A program made the translations under genes and the position numbers. The notes beneath the pieces are model-generated. The model searched no databases. It was given only the letters and a program-made list of their open reading frames with translations, and was not told the DNA's origin. DNA of 64,000 nucleotides from Diphasiastrum complanatum (taxonomy: Eukaryota; Streptophyta; Lycopodiopsida; Lycopodiales; Lycopodiaceae). Of the stretch, positions 1 to 11,789 are shown in pieces (within the stretch, counting starts at the first letter, position 1; every line of letters starts with the position of its first letter). The stretch covers positions 28,868 to 92,867 of the forward strand of contig MU831993.1 of NCBI GenBank assembly GCA_029204225.1, written 5' to 3'.

Positions 1-1145
1 AGTCAGACACTGTTGATCTACGTTAATAAAAAAAAATTAATACAACATTCAACATAGTTTCAACCAAGGTGCGGAATTAAAATGAACAAGAAAACTTAGA
101 CACACGAATAACAGCAGTCACTTTTTGCATTCGAGATCAAACACCACAAGAAAATCATCTATATTGATCTTTCTCTAATGCAAATTCACGCAGTGTGTTG
201 GCATGGGAGAAACGCGGTTTTCTCACGAGTAATCGTCTCGCTTTACTAGCAGACAGTTTGATCTACGGATCCTAGACAAAATTGTCTTCGCATGCAGGCG
301 GACATGTATTCTGTAACTTTGTCTTGATTGCTTACTTGCATCAGACTACTTCATTACACTATATGTGTATTCTGTCATCACATGTCAAGTATCATCCAGT
401 AAGTATACAGTCGCTCTATGTAACTTTTAAGATTAGAGTGACTAAACATCTACAACTAATCCGAGAATTACAAGACTTGCGGATTAGCCATGACCTAGAT
501 TGTATCTGCTGACGTCATGTCATCAGGTTAGATATCTGTACTTCTGGGTACTTGCATGATCTCGCTAGCACTCTTTTTGAAGCATGGAGGGTAGGAGAAG
601 GTTTTATGATATTGGTTTCGTTTCCATCGTTGGTTTCATTTTTTTTTTGGTCGTCTGCCTTCTCTCGTACTGGACCACAAAAGATTCTCATGCCAGACCG
701 CAAAAGATTCTCGTTTGTGAGTCTTTTGTGTTCGCGAACCGTTCGTCTTCGTCTCCTTTGACTTTTGTGTTAACGAACCATTCGTGTTCGTCTCCTTTGA
801 CTTTTATGTTCGCGAACCGTTTGTCTTTGTGTTTCGTGTCAGACGGAGGACTGAAAGCTAGCAAGCCTTTGTAGTTAGAAACATTTTGTTTCTTCAGTAC
901 TTCATGGTACTTGCATGATCTTCCTGATCCTTTGGAACGTGAAGGTCAAAAAGTGTCACGAAAATTTTTGTGTCGCTTCGAGTCATTTGACTTTTGCGTT
1001 GTCTGACTTTCTCCTGTAGTATCACGAACATTTTTCTTTCATGAACATTTCACGTTTTCACGAACATTTTCGCTTCATGTATTTTCGTCAAATTGAGGGC
1101 TGAAAACTAGCAAAGCTTTGGAAATAGAAACGTTTTGTTTATTCA
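1..1145 (-). repeat. 3' LTR of copia element A, cut by the window edge
   Basis: This stretch matches the second LTR of the same element (5385-6352): base 1 corresponds to about base 5617, so roughly 230 bp of the LTR lie left of the window. It ends at TTCA (1142-1145), directly followed by the pyrimidine run GCTCCCTCTC (1146-1155), which read on the minus strand is a polypurine tract. Compared with the other LTR it carries an extra segment of about 370 bp (roughly 530-898) that resembles a diverged copy of the terminal segment 899-1145. Confidence 0.8.
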
Positions 1146-1189
1146 GCTCCCTCTCAAAGCGTGGTAGCTTGATGACTCCAAGACTGCTC

Positions 1190-1690
1190 CTCTGTTTCTT
1201 GAACAAACCTTTGTCTAAGGCCTTTGTGAAAATGTCAGTCACCATCTCCTTTGTTCCAATGAAAATAGTCTCCAGCATCTTCTTCCTGATCAGATCCCTT
1301 ATCAAGTGATACTTGATTGCAATGTGTTTCGTCCTTGAGTGAAACACAGGATCCTTCGTCAGATGTATGACATATGTATTGTTTATTTGCAAAATCAGGG
1401 GCTCATTTCTTGTTTCGCCTAGTTCGTCATGAAATTGTTTGAGCCAAATGATTTCCTTAGCCATCTTTGCTGCCGCAACGTATTCTGCTTCGCAGGATGA
1501 CTGAGCCACAATGGTCTACTTCTTGAAGACCTAGAGAATTGTGCTCCTGACACGATGGTCCATCCTCCTGAAACACTTTTGTAGTCGTCCTTGAGAGATG
1601 CCCATCTAGCATCATTATAGGAAACTATCTGGAACCTTGCATCACGAGAATAACACAAATGAAAATCCTTCGTTAATTGAAGGTATTGCT
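1190..1690 (-). pseudogene. copia A RNase H domain
   Basis: The minus-strand translation contains the copia RNase H signature SSCEAEYVAA, then IIWLKQFHDELGE, the RTKHIAIKYHLIRD segment and a VTDIFTKAL end, which is the usual C-terminus of copia polyproteins. The upstream part (1419-1658) reads in another frame, so at least one frameshift splits the domain. In active relatives the domain degrades the RNA strand of the RNA:DNA hybrid. Confidence 0.82.
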
Positions 1691-1782
1691 AAATTTGTTT
1701 CGCAATCTTCCAATGAGTTGAGCCTGGATTCGTACAGAATTGGCTCATCTTGAACACGACATAAGCAATGTTAGGATGTGTG

Positions 1783-2580
1783 TTATCTGCAAGGTACATC
1801 AGTGACCCGATCAGCTTCCTGTATGGTGTAAGCTTCAGTCTTCGAACAGTCTTCGTTGGTCAAGACTGTTCCTATAAGCATTGGAGTATTTGCTCCTTTG
1901 CAACTTAGCATCCCAAAATCTTCTAGAATTTTTTGGGTATATCTGGCCTGATGAAGGTACAATTTACCTCTCTCATAGTCCCTATCAATCTGTAAGCCGA
2001 GATAACATCTGGCTTCTCCCAAGTTTGCAATATCGAAATGTTTCGAGATGTCATACTTCACCTTGGCAATAAGCTTTTTACTTTTGCAGAGTATCAAAGT
2101 GTCGTCCACATATATAGCTACAATGATGATCTTCCAATCTGTAATTCTTATATAAACATTGGAATCAACTATTAGTGGCTTGAATCCCAAGGATTTCAAG
2201 ACTTGATTTTTTTTCTTATACCATTGTCGCACTGATTGCTTCAGACCGTAGATACTCCTGTGCATTTTGCATGCATAAGTGGAAAGTGAATTTGAGATGT
2301 AGCCTGGAGGTTGATCCATGTAGACTTCTTCATCTAGCTCACCATGCAAGAGTGCTATCTTCTCGTCCACGATGTGAATCTTGAGATCATATGCAGCTGC
2401 ATATGCAAACAGTAGACGTAGGGACGAATTTTTTACAACAGGAGAGAAGATCCCAGCATAGTCAATACCATACCTCTGAGAAAATCCCTTCGCTACAAGT
2501 CTGGTTTTATTCTTAGAAATATCTCCATTCGGTCCATACTTCAGCTTGTATACCCACTTGCATTTTACAGTCTTTCACTT
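1783..2580 (-). pseudogene. copia A reverse transcriptase
   Basis: Conserved RT blocks are visible in order on the minus strand: [17 protein letters not shown] near 2450-2510, LHGELDEEVYMDQPPGY, the YGLKQSVRQWY block, then the catalytic YVDDTLIL and YLGLQIDRD. The 195-codon open stretch 1783-2370 is the longest in the element. The two active-site aspartates (VDD) are intact, but flanking frames are broken and no complete polyprotein exists. Confidence 0.85.
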
Positions 2581-3338
2581 GTCTGGTAATGGCTGTAACA
2601 TCCATACCCGATTTTTCCTAATGCATTCCATCTCCTCATTCATGGCTTGGATCCATTTGTTCTTCTCTGGACATTCAATTTTTTCCTCGACTGTTTGTGG
2701 TTCTCCACTGAATCCACAAAACTCTTCTGATTAGAAGCTGAGATGCCTGGCACAAATCTTGCTGACACTCTTTGTTCTCTTGTCGATCTTCTAGGAGATC
2801 CTTCTAGAACTACAATGCTTTTGTCCTTATCTGCTCTGCTAGGTCCGGAACCATTTCAGTTTACAAGTATTGTAGCAGTAGGCTGGCTTGCGAATCTTTC
2901 TTTGTCTGATTCGTCACTCGAATGAGGTGCAACTCAAACATCTTCATCTGAATGTTCATCCTCTGCTCCCTCTGTCATAGTTGGTAGACCATAGTATTGT
3001 CTTCCAAGGACTTCATAACTAACAAGATCATCGTTGGCCATTGTTATGCTCTCATCAAATTCGACATCTATGACTGTTTTCACTGTGTTTGTCTCTGGAA
3101 TATAGACTCTATAGTATGAAAAATGATTGTCATATCCTACAAGATATCCTTGTTCCGCTTTCTCATCAAGCTTCTTTCGAAGCTTATCAGGAATATGTGC
3201 ATAAGCTGCATAGCCAAAGATTCAGATGTGAGTCAGATTGGGTTTTCTACCCCACCATAATTCGTGTGGTGTATCATGAGGAACACCAGATTTTCCTGTC
3301 TTGTTCTGAATGTAAGCAGTTGTAGCTACTGCTTCAGC

Positions 3339-4010
3339 CTACAACACTCTTGTAGCCTTCAAATAGGCCATCATGCATCTGGTAGCTTCCATTAGAGTCC
3401 TATTCTTTCTTTCTGCAATACCGTTGTGCTGCAGTGTGTAAGATGCAGTTCTTCTGTGAATGATTCCATGATCATCGCAGAAGTCAGTGAATCGATTTGA
3501 GATGTATTCTCCACCTCGATCTATTCTGATTTGCTTCACCTTACTTCCTGTGCATCTTTCTGCCCAATTCACATACTCTATGAACTCGTCAAATGCTTCT
3601 GATTTATTGTGAATAAAGTAGACTCTGGCAAATTTACTGTAATCATCAATAAAGGTTATATAATACTTTGAGCCTCCTACTGAGATCACGTTGAAAGGTC
3701 CACATATGTTTGAATGTACAAGCTCCAGAATCTTTGTAGTTCTATAGGAGTCTTTGACAAAAGGAGTACGTGACATCTTACCCTTCAAATATACATCACA
3801 GGTCATCGAACTGGTTGCATTCAAGATACTCACCCCTATAATTGCTCCATGATGGCTTGCTTGATATAGTGCCATTGAATTCATATGGCATAGACTCCTG
3901 TGCCATAGAGTATCTGGCAAATCATCATGAGTCTGATGCACTTAATCTGCAGGTAGGCGTACCTTCAAGTGATACAAGTTGTCTTTTCTTCTACCTTGAG
4001 TGATTAGTGT
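3339..4010 (-). pseudogene. copia A integrase with GAG-pre-integrase segment
   Basis: A 200-codon stretch begins with the zinc-binding pre-integrase part (TLWHRSLCHMN), continues into the rve core with FIDDYSKFARVYF, IRIDRGGEYIS and ends with NGIAERKNRTLMEATR. The core aspartate (FIDDYS), the second aspartate (IDRGGEY) and the later glutamate (AERKNRT) are present, so the DDE triad looks intact. CHHPQ-type spacing before NGIAE has become YTLQHNG. The adjacent 2590-3338 stretch is the degenerate linker between integrase and RT. Confidence 0.85.
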
Positions 4011-4023
4011 ACTGGTATTTGCA

Positions 4024-4362
4024 TCAATAAACGTTGCATGCTTCATTTGAGAATGTTACACACATCCCTGCATCAGCTATTCTTGCCATTGATAGCAAGT
4101 CCTGCTGTAGTATAGGCATGAACAGAACATCTTCGAGTCGTCTGTCTTTGCCGTTTGTGTTGAGCCATAGTGAACTAATACCATTCACTTGACGCTTTGA
4201 TCCATCTCCAAGAATGATAAATCTTGATGGATCTGCACTTCGAAAATCAGACATGATCCGTCTTGATGTAACGAAGTGTGAGGTAGTTCTTGAATCAAGG
4301 ATTACCTCATGTGTGTCAAGTGTTGATACTGCACACATGTCTGCACAGATGTAGGCGGTCAA
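4024..4362 (-). pseudogene. copia A aspartic protease (active site mutated)
   Basis: The segment EVILDSRTTSHFV corresponds to the copia protease motif normally written LDSGATxH; glycine has become arginine next to the catalytic aspartate. Downstream FIILGDGSKRQVNGI and EDVLFMPILQQDLLSMARI are the expected second and third blocks. The protease would be inactive, which agrees with the broken frames elsewhere in the element. Confidence 0.8.
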
Positions 4363-4454
4363 ATTGGCTCCTCGACATAGGACGAACTATTGTTGTTCTC
4401 CTGTCTTCCTTGAGCTGATTTGTTTCTTGGGTTCTCGCGATAGTCCATGACTGC

Positions 4455-5200
4455 ATGAACCTCCTTATGACAGTGGATACACTCAATTTCTGGATTAAGC
4501 CAACACGAATCAAAAGTATGTCCTTCGCGTTTTCATCTCACGCACATCTTTCTATCTGCACTCTACTGTTTCGACCTTCCTTTGTTCTTCCACTTGCCTT
4601 TACTGGCTCCTTCTGCTTGCTGATCTCGATCCTGCCTTCGATATGACTCCCTCTTAGGCTTGAATTGCTTCTTTGCTTTCTCCTTGTTGATGTAGAGGGC
4701 TTGATCAGAAGCATCCTTGTGATCAAGGTGCTCTCGAGCTTTGACTTCTTCTAGAATCTCGACAACAGCCTTTTCAAGTGTCATTGTAGGATCTTTTGCT
4801 AGCAGCGTTCTGGTTGTCTGGAAGGATGTTGGTAAGGCTCTTAACAGATAAGTAAGTTGCTTCTTTGTTGACACTTCATCTTCCTAATAAAGGAAGTGAG
4901 GTCTTTACCATCCCACTACAAGTTTGTCAGCTGATCTTCGAGCAGCATGATTTGATTGTGTGATTCTGTCTGAGAACTTGTGAGTAATGTATCCCACATC
5001 TCTTTTGCTTCAGAGAGTGTAGTCAGGTAAAGAGTTAGGCTATCCTCAATGGATGATGATAACATAGCTATTGCCTTGTCATTCTTCTCTCTCCATTCGC
5101 ACAACTCCTTGTCTGTAGTTGTAGGCATCTCCTCGATGCCATCTACCCAGGAAAATAATCCTTCTCCCTTTAGTATCAACGAGGTCTTAACTTTCCATAC
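4455..5200 (-). pseudogene. copia A gag with damaged zinc knuckle
   Basis: Two open stretches (4916-5179 and 4563-4874) read as copia Gag: LTLYLTTLSEAKEMWDTL, then LTYLLRALPTSFQTTRTLL and a basic lysine/arginine tail. Near 4460-4500 the zinc knuckle reads CIHCHKEVHAVMDY, where the last cysteine of CX2CX4HX4C has become tyrosine. The two parts are separated by a stop or frameshift around 4875-4915. Confidence 0.8.
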
Positions 5201-5367
5201 TAGGAAGTTAGATCATGATGAATCGAGAATTGTACAGATCTTGGATTGTAAGTTGCTTATTGAAGCCATTGTTGTGAATTGTGTTCTCACTTGTTGACGG
5301 TTCTTTGTTTGAATGCTTAGCCTCCTGGATCTGATAGCTTTGCGGCTATGTCAGACTATGACAAGGT

Positions 5368-5380
5368 GGCTCTGATACCA
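5368..5380 (-). other. primer-binding site of copia A (initiator Met tRNA)
   Basis: The minus strand reads TGGTATCAGAGCC, complementary to the 3' end of plant initiator-methionine tRNA. It lies 4 bp from the TG end of the LTR at 5385 and fixes the element orientation. Confidence 0.9.
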
Positions 5381-5384
5381 CTAA

Positions 5385-6352
5385 TGCGAAAAATAATCAA
5401 CGATGAAACACAAATTGCAAATATTGATCAAGCTCTGTAATAAAATGAAACGAAATAAAGCGAAACTGGACAAAACGAAGCGAAACTTGAACGAGTTCTA
5501 ATATTGACATTGCTAAAGCGAAATCAAATTAATCGCAAAGGAAATAAATTCGGATGGATTTCAGATATGATTGATGGTCACTACTTGCTATATCATTCCT
5601 ACAATCCTCTAGAAAGTAGACAGACACTGCTAATCTACGTTATAGATTAATACAACATTCAACAAAACTGAACCAATGTGCGAAATTGATAAAACAAGTG
5701 AATGAGATACACAAGCGATAGCAGACAATAATTCATTCAAGATTAAACAAAATTGAGAGTGATATGTGCGTAATAGCTACAATATCATCTATTGATCCTC
5801 TTGATTTCAAGCACTGTATGACAGATCCACATAGCGCATTGGCCTGAGAGAAAATAGTGTTATCTCACGAGTAGTGTCTCGCTTACTAGCAGACTTCTTG
5901 AATCTCTGTGGATTTTGACAAAATTGTCTCGCTCACAGGCGGACTTCTATTCTGTATATTTTCTGCTACTGTATGTATTTTATACAGCTAGGTAATTGCA
6001 TACATTCAGAGTAGCATATCTGATTAGATAGATTAAACAATCTATAACTAATTATGGATTAAAGAGAAGTGGGTTAGGCACGTTCCAACGCTCTTCCGCT
6101 GACGTCATCATATCAGATCAGGGTTTTTGTACTTTATGGTACTTGCATGATCTTCCTGATCCTTTGGAGCGTAAAGGTCAAAAAGTGTCACGAAGATTTT
6201 TGTGTCGCTTTGAGTCATTTGACTTTCATGTCATCTGACTTTCTCATGTAATTCGCGTTCGTGTCTTTTTGTCAGGATGTTCGCCAACATTTTTGCTTCG
6301 TGTCTTTTTGTCAAACTGAAGGCTGAAAGCTAGCAAAGCTTTGGAAACAGAA
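5385..6352 (-). repeat. 5' LTR of copia A
   Basis: It starts with TGCGAAAA next to the primer-binding site. Many blocks match 1-1145, for example the CAACATTCAAC region near 5650 and the CTAGCAAAGCTTTGG block near 6330-6344. The last 15-20 bp of the partner LTR (1125-1145) are missing or diverged here, so the outer end is damaged and no target duplication could be read. Confidence 0.8.
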
Positions 6353-6689
6353 CTTTGCCACGACCCTCGCAACTATTTTCGACTATATTATTTATGTACA
6401 CTGTAAAACCCTCAACAGACAACTGAAGGTAAAGGAGCTCCAAAATCCAAATATACTAGGAGCGTCAATATCAAAGGAGTCAACAAGTAGCGGACCGGCC
6501 AACAAGCAAAAACAGAGCCCGTTGCCTCAGAACCATATTTTACGGCTATGGGAATAAAAGCATGGTCGAGTTGAAAAAATAATTAAATCTATCTGAAATG
6601 TAATCTCAAACACCCATAGAAGGTGCATTGTACTCGCAAGCCTATGGCGCAAGAATTAGAGGTAGATCAACTCTCAAAATAGGCCCAAA
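6353..6689. other. non-coding interval, nothing recognised
   Basis: AT-rich sequence between copia A and the dispersed GA-containing repeat. No open frame of note and no tRNA-like fold were seen. Confidence 0.5.
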
Positions 6690-7345
<656 letters not shown>

Positions 7346-7739
7346 GATTAATTACTTAGAATTTGCTTCGAACAGAAACACAGATCATGAAACACAGTAA
7401 CACAAATAGAAAACACTCTCCACACCAAGTTGATGTAGCAACTGTATTTCTCAAAATGAAAATACACTGTACATATAGTTCTTCACTCAAGCAACCCATG
7501 CATGACCCAGGTTGCCGTTGACAAGACGCGTGTCCCGTCGACTCGCCTCATGGTGAGGCCAACTGATCCTTATCCACTGATAGGATCCACAATACAGCAA
7601 CATAGTGATTCTACTTAAATTCTAACTCTCTCCCTATAAGTAGAGTCTACTTTTTATACAGTCATATAAATAGCTTTAAAGTCAACAAACTTTAAGTATC
7701 GAAAGCTTTGATCTAAACTTATCAAACTTTTCTCTAACA

Positions 7740-8290
7740 AGTGGCTTAGTGAAAATATCAGCTAGTTGTTAGTCCGTACTACAATGAACAACATGAATTT
7801 CATGACTCAGCAGCCTCTCACGTATAAAGTGATATTGAATCTCAATGTATTTGGTTCTCACATGGAACACTGGATTCTTTGCTAGCTGAATGCCACTCTG
7901 ACTGTCGCTATGTATACTTGTGGGATTCTCCTGTTTCATGCCAACTTCTTTCAAGATTTGCCTCAGCCATATAGCTTCATGTGCTGCACTACACATTGCC
8001 TTATACACTGTTTCTGTGGTGGATAAAGCAACTGTACTTTGCTTTTTGCTGAATCAGGAAAAACAACTACCACAAAGCTGGAATACATACTCTGTGGTGG
8101 ATCTACGATCGTCATAGTCACCTCCCCAATCTGCATCCACATAGCCACATAACTCAAGTAAACCCTCATGCTTCCTGTAAACCAAGCCATAATCTGAAGT
8201 GCCTTTGACATAACGCAAAATGCGCTTAGTTGTCTTCTAATGCATTTTCGTAGGTGCTGCCATAAACTGACTTACATTACCAACAACATA
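7740..8290 (-). pseudogene. copia B RNase H domain
   Basis: Readable parts are the CSAAHEAIWLRQILKEVG block, the HSDSQSGIQLAKNPVFHVRT block and RTKYIEIQYHFIRERL. The expected STTETVYKA start appears near 7990-8060 in a shifted frame, and the ADIFTK-type end lies near 7745-7765. Two frames are needed, so a frameshift separates it from the pol frame ending at 8304. Confidence 0.8.
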
Positions 8291-8303
8291 GCATATATCT
8301 GGT

Positions 8304-10379
8304 CTAGTCATCACTAAGGTAAATCAAGCTCCCTACTAATTGCCTATTCAGCGTAGCATCAAATGGCTGTGACTCATCAAACTTAGAAAGCTTTTTACCT
8401 GGTTCAATAAGAGTGTTCACTGACTTGCAATCCTGCAACCTGAAACTGTGCAACAACTCTCTGACATACTTCACTTGTGTTAAACCCACTTTGTGTCCTT
8501 TTTGCCACACCTCCACTCCAAGGTAATAATGCATTAGGCTGAGATCTGTCATCTCGAATTGTTCCATGAGGTCTTTTTTGATCATGTCTATTATCTCTTG
8601 ATTATTTCCTATGATAATCAAGTCATCGACATAAAGAGCAATCAAAGCAACCATACCATCAAAGCATAAGACATAAAGATTCGGATCAGAATGTGTTCTC
8701 ACCATCCCCTTAGAATGAAAGTAGGCATCAATCCTGCTATACCACGCACGTGGTGCCTGTTTAAGACCATAAAGCGCTTTCTTCAAGTGACATACTTTAT
8801 TCTCCTGTCCTTTCGCTACAAAGCCTTCAGGTTGATCCATGAACACCTCTTCTTCTAACTCACCATTTAGAAAAGCAGATTTCACATCTATTTGATGCAA
8901 AGGCCAACCAAAATGTGAACCTAAAGCGACAAGTAGACGTAGATTATTCCACTTACATACTGGCAAAAAGGTCTCCTCATAGTCAATGCCTTTACTTTGT
9001 GCATACCCTTTGATCACCAATATTGCTTTGTGCTTTGCTATACTTCCATCTGCATGGTACTTAGTCCTGTATACCCATTTACAACCAATGGGTTTCTTGC
9101 CAACTGGTGGTTCCACTAAGTCCCATGTGCTATGCTTAGCAATTGACTCCATCTCCTCTCCCATGGCCTTGACCCAAATGTCATCATCCTTCGCTTCACC
9201 ATAAGTCGAAGGTTCTTTGCTTTGAATAATGCTAGATAAGAGAGCATAATTTGCTTCATACCTTTTAGGTTGTGTCTTCTCTCTTGTTGATCTTTGTAAC
9301 TCTCCCTGGCTAGATGATCTTGGAAAGTCATCCATGTCACGGCTCTCCAACAATCTCTCAAACCACTTAGGGAGCTTCCTGTCAGGTGATCGGCTTCCTG
9401 GTGAAAATATATTCCACGGTACATCTTTCTCCTTGCGTTTGTCACATGTAATTTCAATCCTTGCACCAAAGGGTTTGTCCCTACCTCTCCAACCTGTGTC
9501 TTGAGGTTGAGTAGTAGTATTTTGAGGTGTATCCTCGTGTCCATGACTAGGAAAGTCAATAAATGGATCATCATCAGGAGGTATCCTCACTATACCATCT
9601 TTCTCATTGGATGTTTCTGTCTTCTCAACATCCTCATCTTCATACATCTTAGACTCATCAAAGATAACATCACGGTTGACATGTATTTTGTTCTCCATTG
9701 GATCAAAACATCTATAGCCCTTGACACGATCATCATATCCTAGGAATATACACTTGATAGCTTTCACATCAAGACGTCTCTCTTCCTTAGGAATGTGTAC
9801 AAAGGCCTTACATCCAAAGATTCGCAAGTGATTCACCTTTGGCTTCTTCTTCGTGAATGCCTCCTCAGGTGTTATCTTTGGTATGGCAATGGTGGGACTT
9901 CTATTTTGAAGATAGACTGCCGTACTGCATGCTTCTGACCAAAAATCTTTTGGTAGTTTCATCTTAGCTAGCATAGATCTAGCACTTTCCACAATCGTAC
10001 GATTCCTGCGCTCAGCTACACCATTGAGAGCAGGAGTATGAGCTTGCGTAAATTGTCTTTTGATCCCACATTGATCACAAAGATCATTGAAGTCGTTAGA
10101 CTTATACTCACCTCCACTATCTGATCTTACAACTTTGATTTTTCTACCTGTCTGATTTTCGACCAATGGTTTGAAGCTCTTGAAATTGTTAAATGCATCC
10201 GATTTCTTCTTCAAGAAGTAAATCCACGTCTTACGTGACATATCATCAATAAAGGCCATGAAATAGAAGGCTTTACCTGAGGACATAGTCCTCATAGGCT
10301 CGCATAAATATGTGTGGATCAAATGTCCTTGCAACACCACCTTTATTGAACTTCTCTCGATGTTGCTTCCCATACACAC
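8304..10379 (-). CDS. copia B pol: integrase and reverse transcriptase (691 codons)
   Basis: One long minus-strand frame. Integrase core: FIDDMSRKTWIYF (about residue 43), VRSDSGGEYKS (about 85), LNGVAERRNRTIVESARSML (about 118), giving the DDE residues, then the LRIFGCKAFVHIPKEER and VFDES-type C-terminal segments. A variable linker (about 230-370) leads to the RT: WVYRTKYHADGSIAKHKA, DVKSAFLNGELEEEVFMDQP, LYGLKQAPRAWY, catalytic YVDDLIIIGN and YYLGVEVW. The first codons are internal to gag-pol, so the true start is upstream. The frame stops inside the RNase H approach. Confidence 0.88.
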   Translation of the reverse strand: MCMGSNIERSSIKVVLQGHLIHTYLCEPMRTMSSGKAFYFMAFIDDMSRKTWIYFLKKKSDAFNNFKSFKPLVENQTGRKIKVVRSDSGGEYKSNDFNDLCDQCGIKRQFTQAHTPALNGVAERRNRTIVESARSMLAKMKLPKDFWSEACSTAVYLQNRSPTIAIPKITPEEAFTKKKPKVNHLRIFGCKAFVHIPKEERRLDVKAIKCIFLGYDDRVKGYRCFDPMENKIHVNRDVIFDESKMYEDEDVEKTETSNEKDGIVRIPPDDDPFIDFPSHGHEDTPQNTTTQPQDTGWRGRDKPFGARIEITCDKRKEKDVPWNIFSPGSRSPDRKLPKWFERLLESRDMDDFPRSSSQGELQRSTREKTQPKRYEANYALLSSIIQSKEPSTYGEAKDDDIWVKAMGEEMESIAKHSTWDLVEPPVGKKPIGCKWVYRTKYHADGSIAKHKAILVIKGYAQSKGIDYEETFLPVCKWNNLRLLVALGSHFGWPLHQIDVKSAFLNGELEEEVFMDQPEGFVAKGQENKVCHLKKALYGLKQAPRAWYSRIDAYFHSKGMVRTHSDPNLYVLCFDGMVALIALYVDDLIIIGNNQEIIDMIKKDLMEQFEMTDLSLMHYYLGVEVWQKGHKVGLTQVKYVRELLHSFRLQDCKSVNTLIEPGKKLSKFDESQPFDATLNRQLVGSLIYLSDD

Positions 10380-10899
10380 ATGATTCGCACATCGACTTCA
10401 AGTGGTCTTCTAACGTAGGCAATCCTCTCACCATTTCCAATTTCCTCATCAAACTGAGGCTTCCTAAGTTCAAGTGACCAAGCCTCTTATGCCACAGTTC
10501 AGTTTGTGATGGAATGGACGAGACAAGTCAATGTTGCCTCTTGATTGTAGCATTCAACATGTACAATTTAGTGTTGGGCTTTTTTATACCATCCACAATA
10601 ACTTTGAACTTTTCGTTCACATCCTTCACAAAGCAACGATCATGGGCAAATTCTACTTTCAACTTTTGATCAGTAATAAGACCAACAAAAAGTATAAATT
10701 TTTTCAAAACTGATATGTAAAGTACCTCCCTGATCATCCTGCTTTTGCCATCAGGTAGTTGGATTGAAACGGTGCCTATTCCCTTGATCTTGCACACATC
10801 ACCATTTTCTTGTGAAACAGACATTCCATTATCCAACACTTTCAAGCTATTGAACCAATCCTTGTTACCTATCCTCCTGAGTCAATGTACCACGCTTGA
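10380..10899 (-). pseudogene. copia B protease and GAG-pre-integrase segment
   Basis: The protease active site WYIDSGG lies at about 10869-10890 and is followed immediately by a stop; the next frame (10528-10845) carries on with KIKGIGTVSIQLPDGK and IREVLYISVLKKFIL. The pre-integrase zinc segment continues at 10273-10473 (LNLGSLSLMRKLEMVRGLP, CESCVYGKQHREKF). A one-base indel next to DSG would explain the break, so gag-pol cannot be read through. Confidence 0.8.
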
Positions 10900-11789
10900 T
10901 CATCTTGATTAGATGACAATGCTGATATGAAGATGCTAGAGTCTTCAATCTCACCCTCATCGACAAGGTCACTTGCTTGCTTTGGTTTTCCCTTGTCTGA
11001 TTCCGCCAGGAATTTCCGACATTCACTCTTCCAATGGCCCTTTTTACCGCAATGGAAGCACTTGCCCTTCTTCTTGGTCTTGCTGGAAGATCCCTCATCC
11101 TCCTGAGTCTTGGTGAATTGCTGCTTAGACTTCTTCTTGCCCTTGCCCTTGCCTTGTTTTTGGCGTGTCACAAGTGCCTGATCATCAGTGTTTTGACGTC
11201 TAGCTTTCACCATTTCTCACTGTTGCTCTTCTTACATCAATATTCCTATGGGCTCGTCAAAGGTTGGAAATCTTTCTCTTGATGTTATTCTGCTCACAAA
11301 CATCTGATAGGGTTCTGCAATGCTGCACAATGCATTGTGCACCAGCTCCACATCATGTATGCGCTCACCAATAGAGTGCAGTTCATCCCTCATTGTCTTG
11401 ATTCTGGTCATGTACGTCTGAATGTGCGCTCCTTGCTCCATGTGGGCATTATTCAGTTTTGACTACAGAAACATGATTCTTGACGGATTTGATGTATTGA
11501 ACTGCTCCTTTAGCACATCCCATGCCTTTCTGGGTGTAACAACATCACAAATGTGGGTAATGATGTGATCCTTCACTGACAAGTTAATGAAGGTCAAAGC
11601 TTTCCTCACCTTCTTATCGAACACTTTGATGTCCACTTCATTTGGCGGTCTTCTCTCATCACCTGTGATGACATTCCACACATCCTTCTCCATCACTATG
11701 TTTTTCATTTTGAATTTCCACACTGCATAGCTGGGAATCCCGTCCAATTTGCTACTTTCACTCATAAAGGACTCTCCCATGTTTGCCAT
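10869..11789 (-). pseudogene. copia B gag
   Basis: Starts at an ATG at 11789 (MANMGESFM) and reads as a copia UBN2-type Gag: YAVWKFKMKNIVMEKDVWNV, AWDVLKEQFNTS, then IQTYMTRIKTMRDELHSIG and LVHNALCSIAEPYQMFVSRI in the next frame (11232-11441), and a lysine-rich tail with an intact CX2CX4HX4C zinc knuckle (CFHCGKKGHWKSEC) at 10869-11213. Two frame breaks, near 11450 and 11220, split the protein. Confidence 0.82.

Larger units (their letters stand above)
1146..5384 (-). mobile_element. Ty1/copia element A, internal region (degenerate)
   Basis: Minus-strand order is gag, protease, integrase, reverse transcriptase, RNase H, which is the Ty1/copia order (integrase before RT). The primer-binding site lies at 5368-5380 beside the right-hand LTR and the polypurine tract at 1146-1155 beside the left-hand one. 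The reading frame is broken many times and the protease motif is mutated, so the copy cannot be autonomous. The element gives its orientation to the whole 1-6352 block. Confidence 0.88.
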
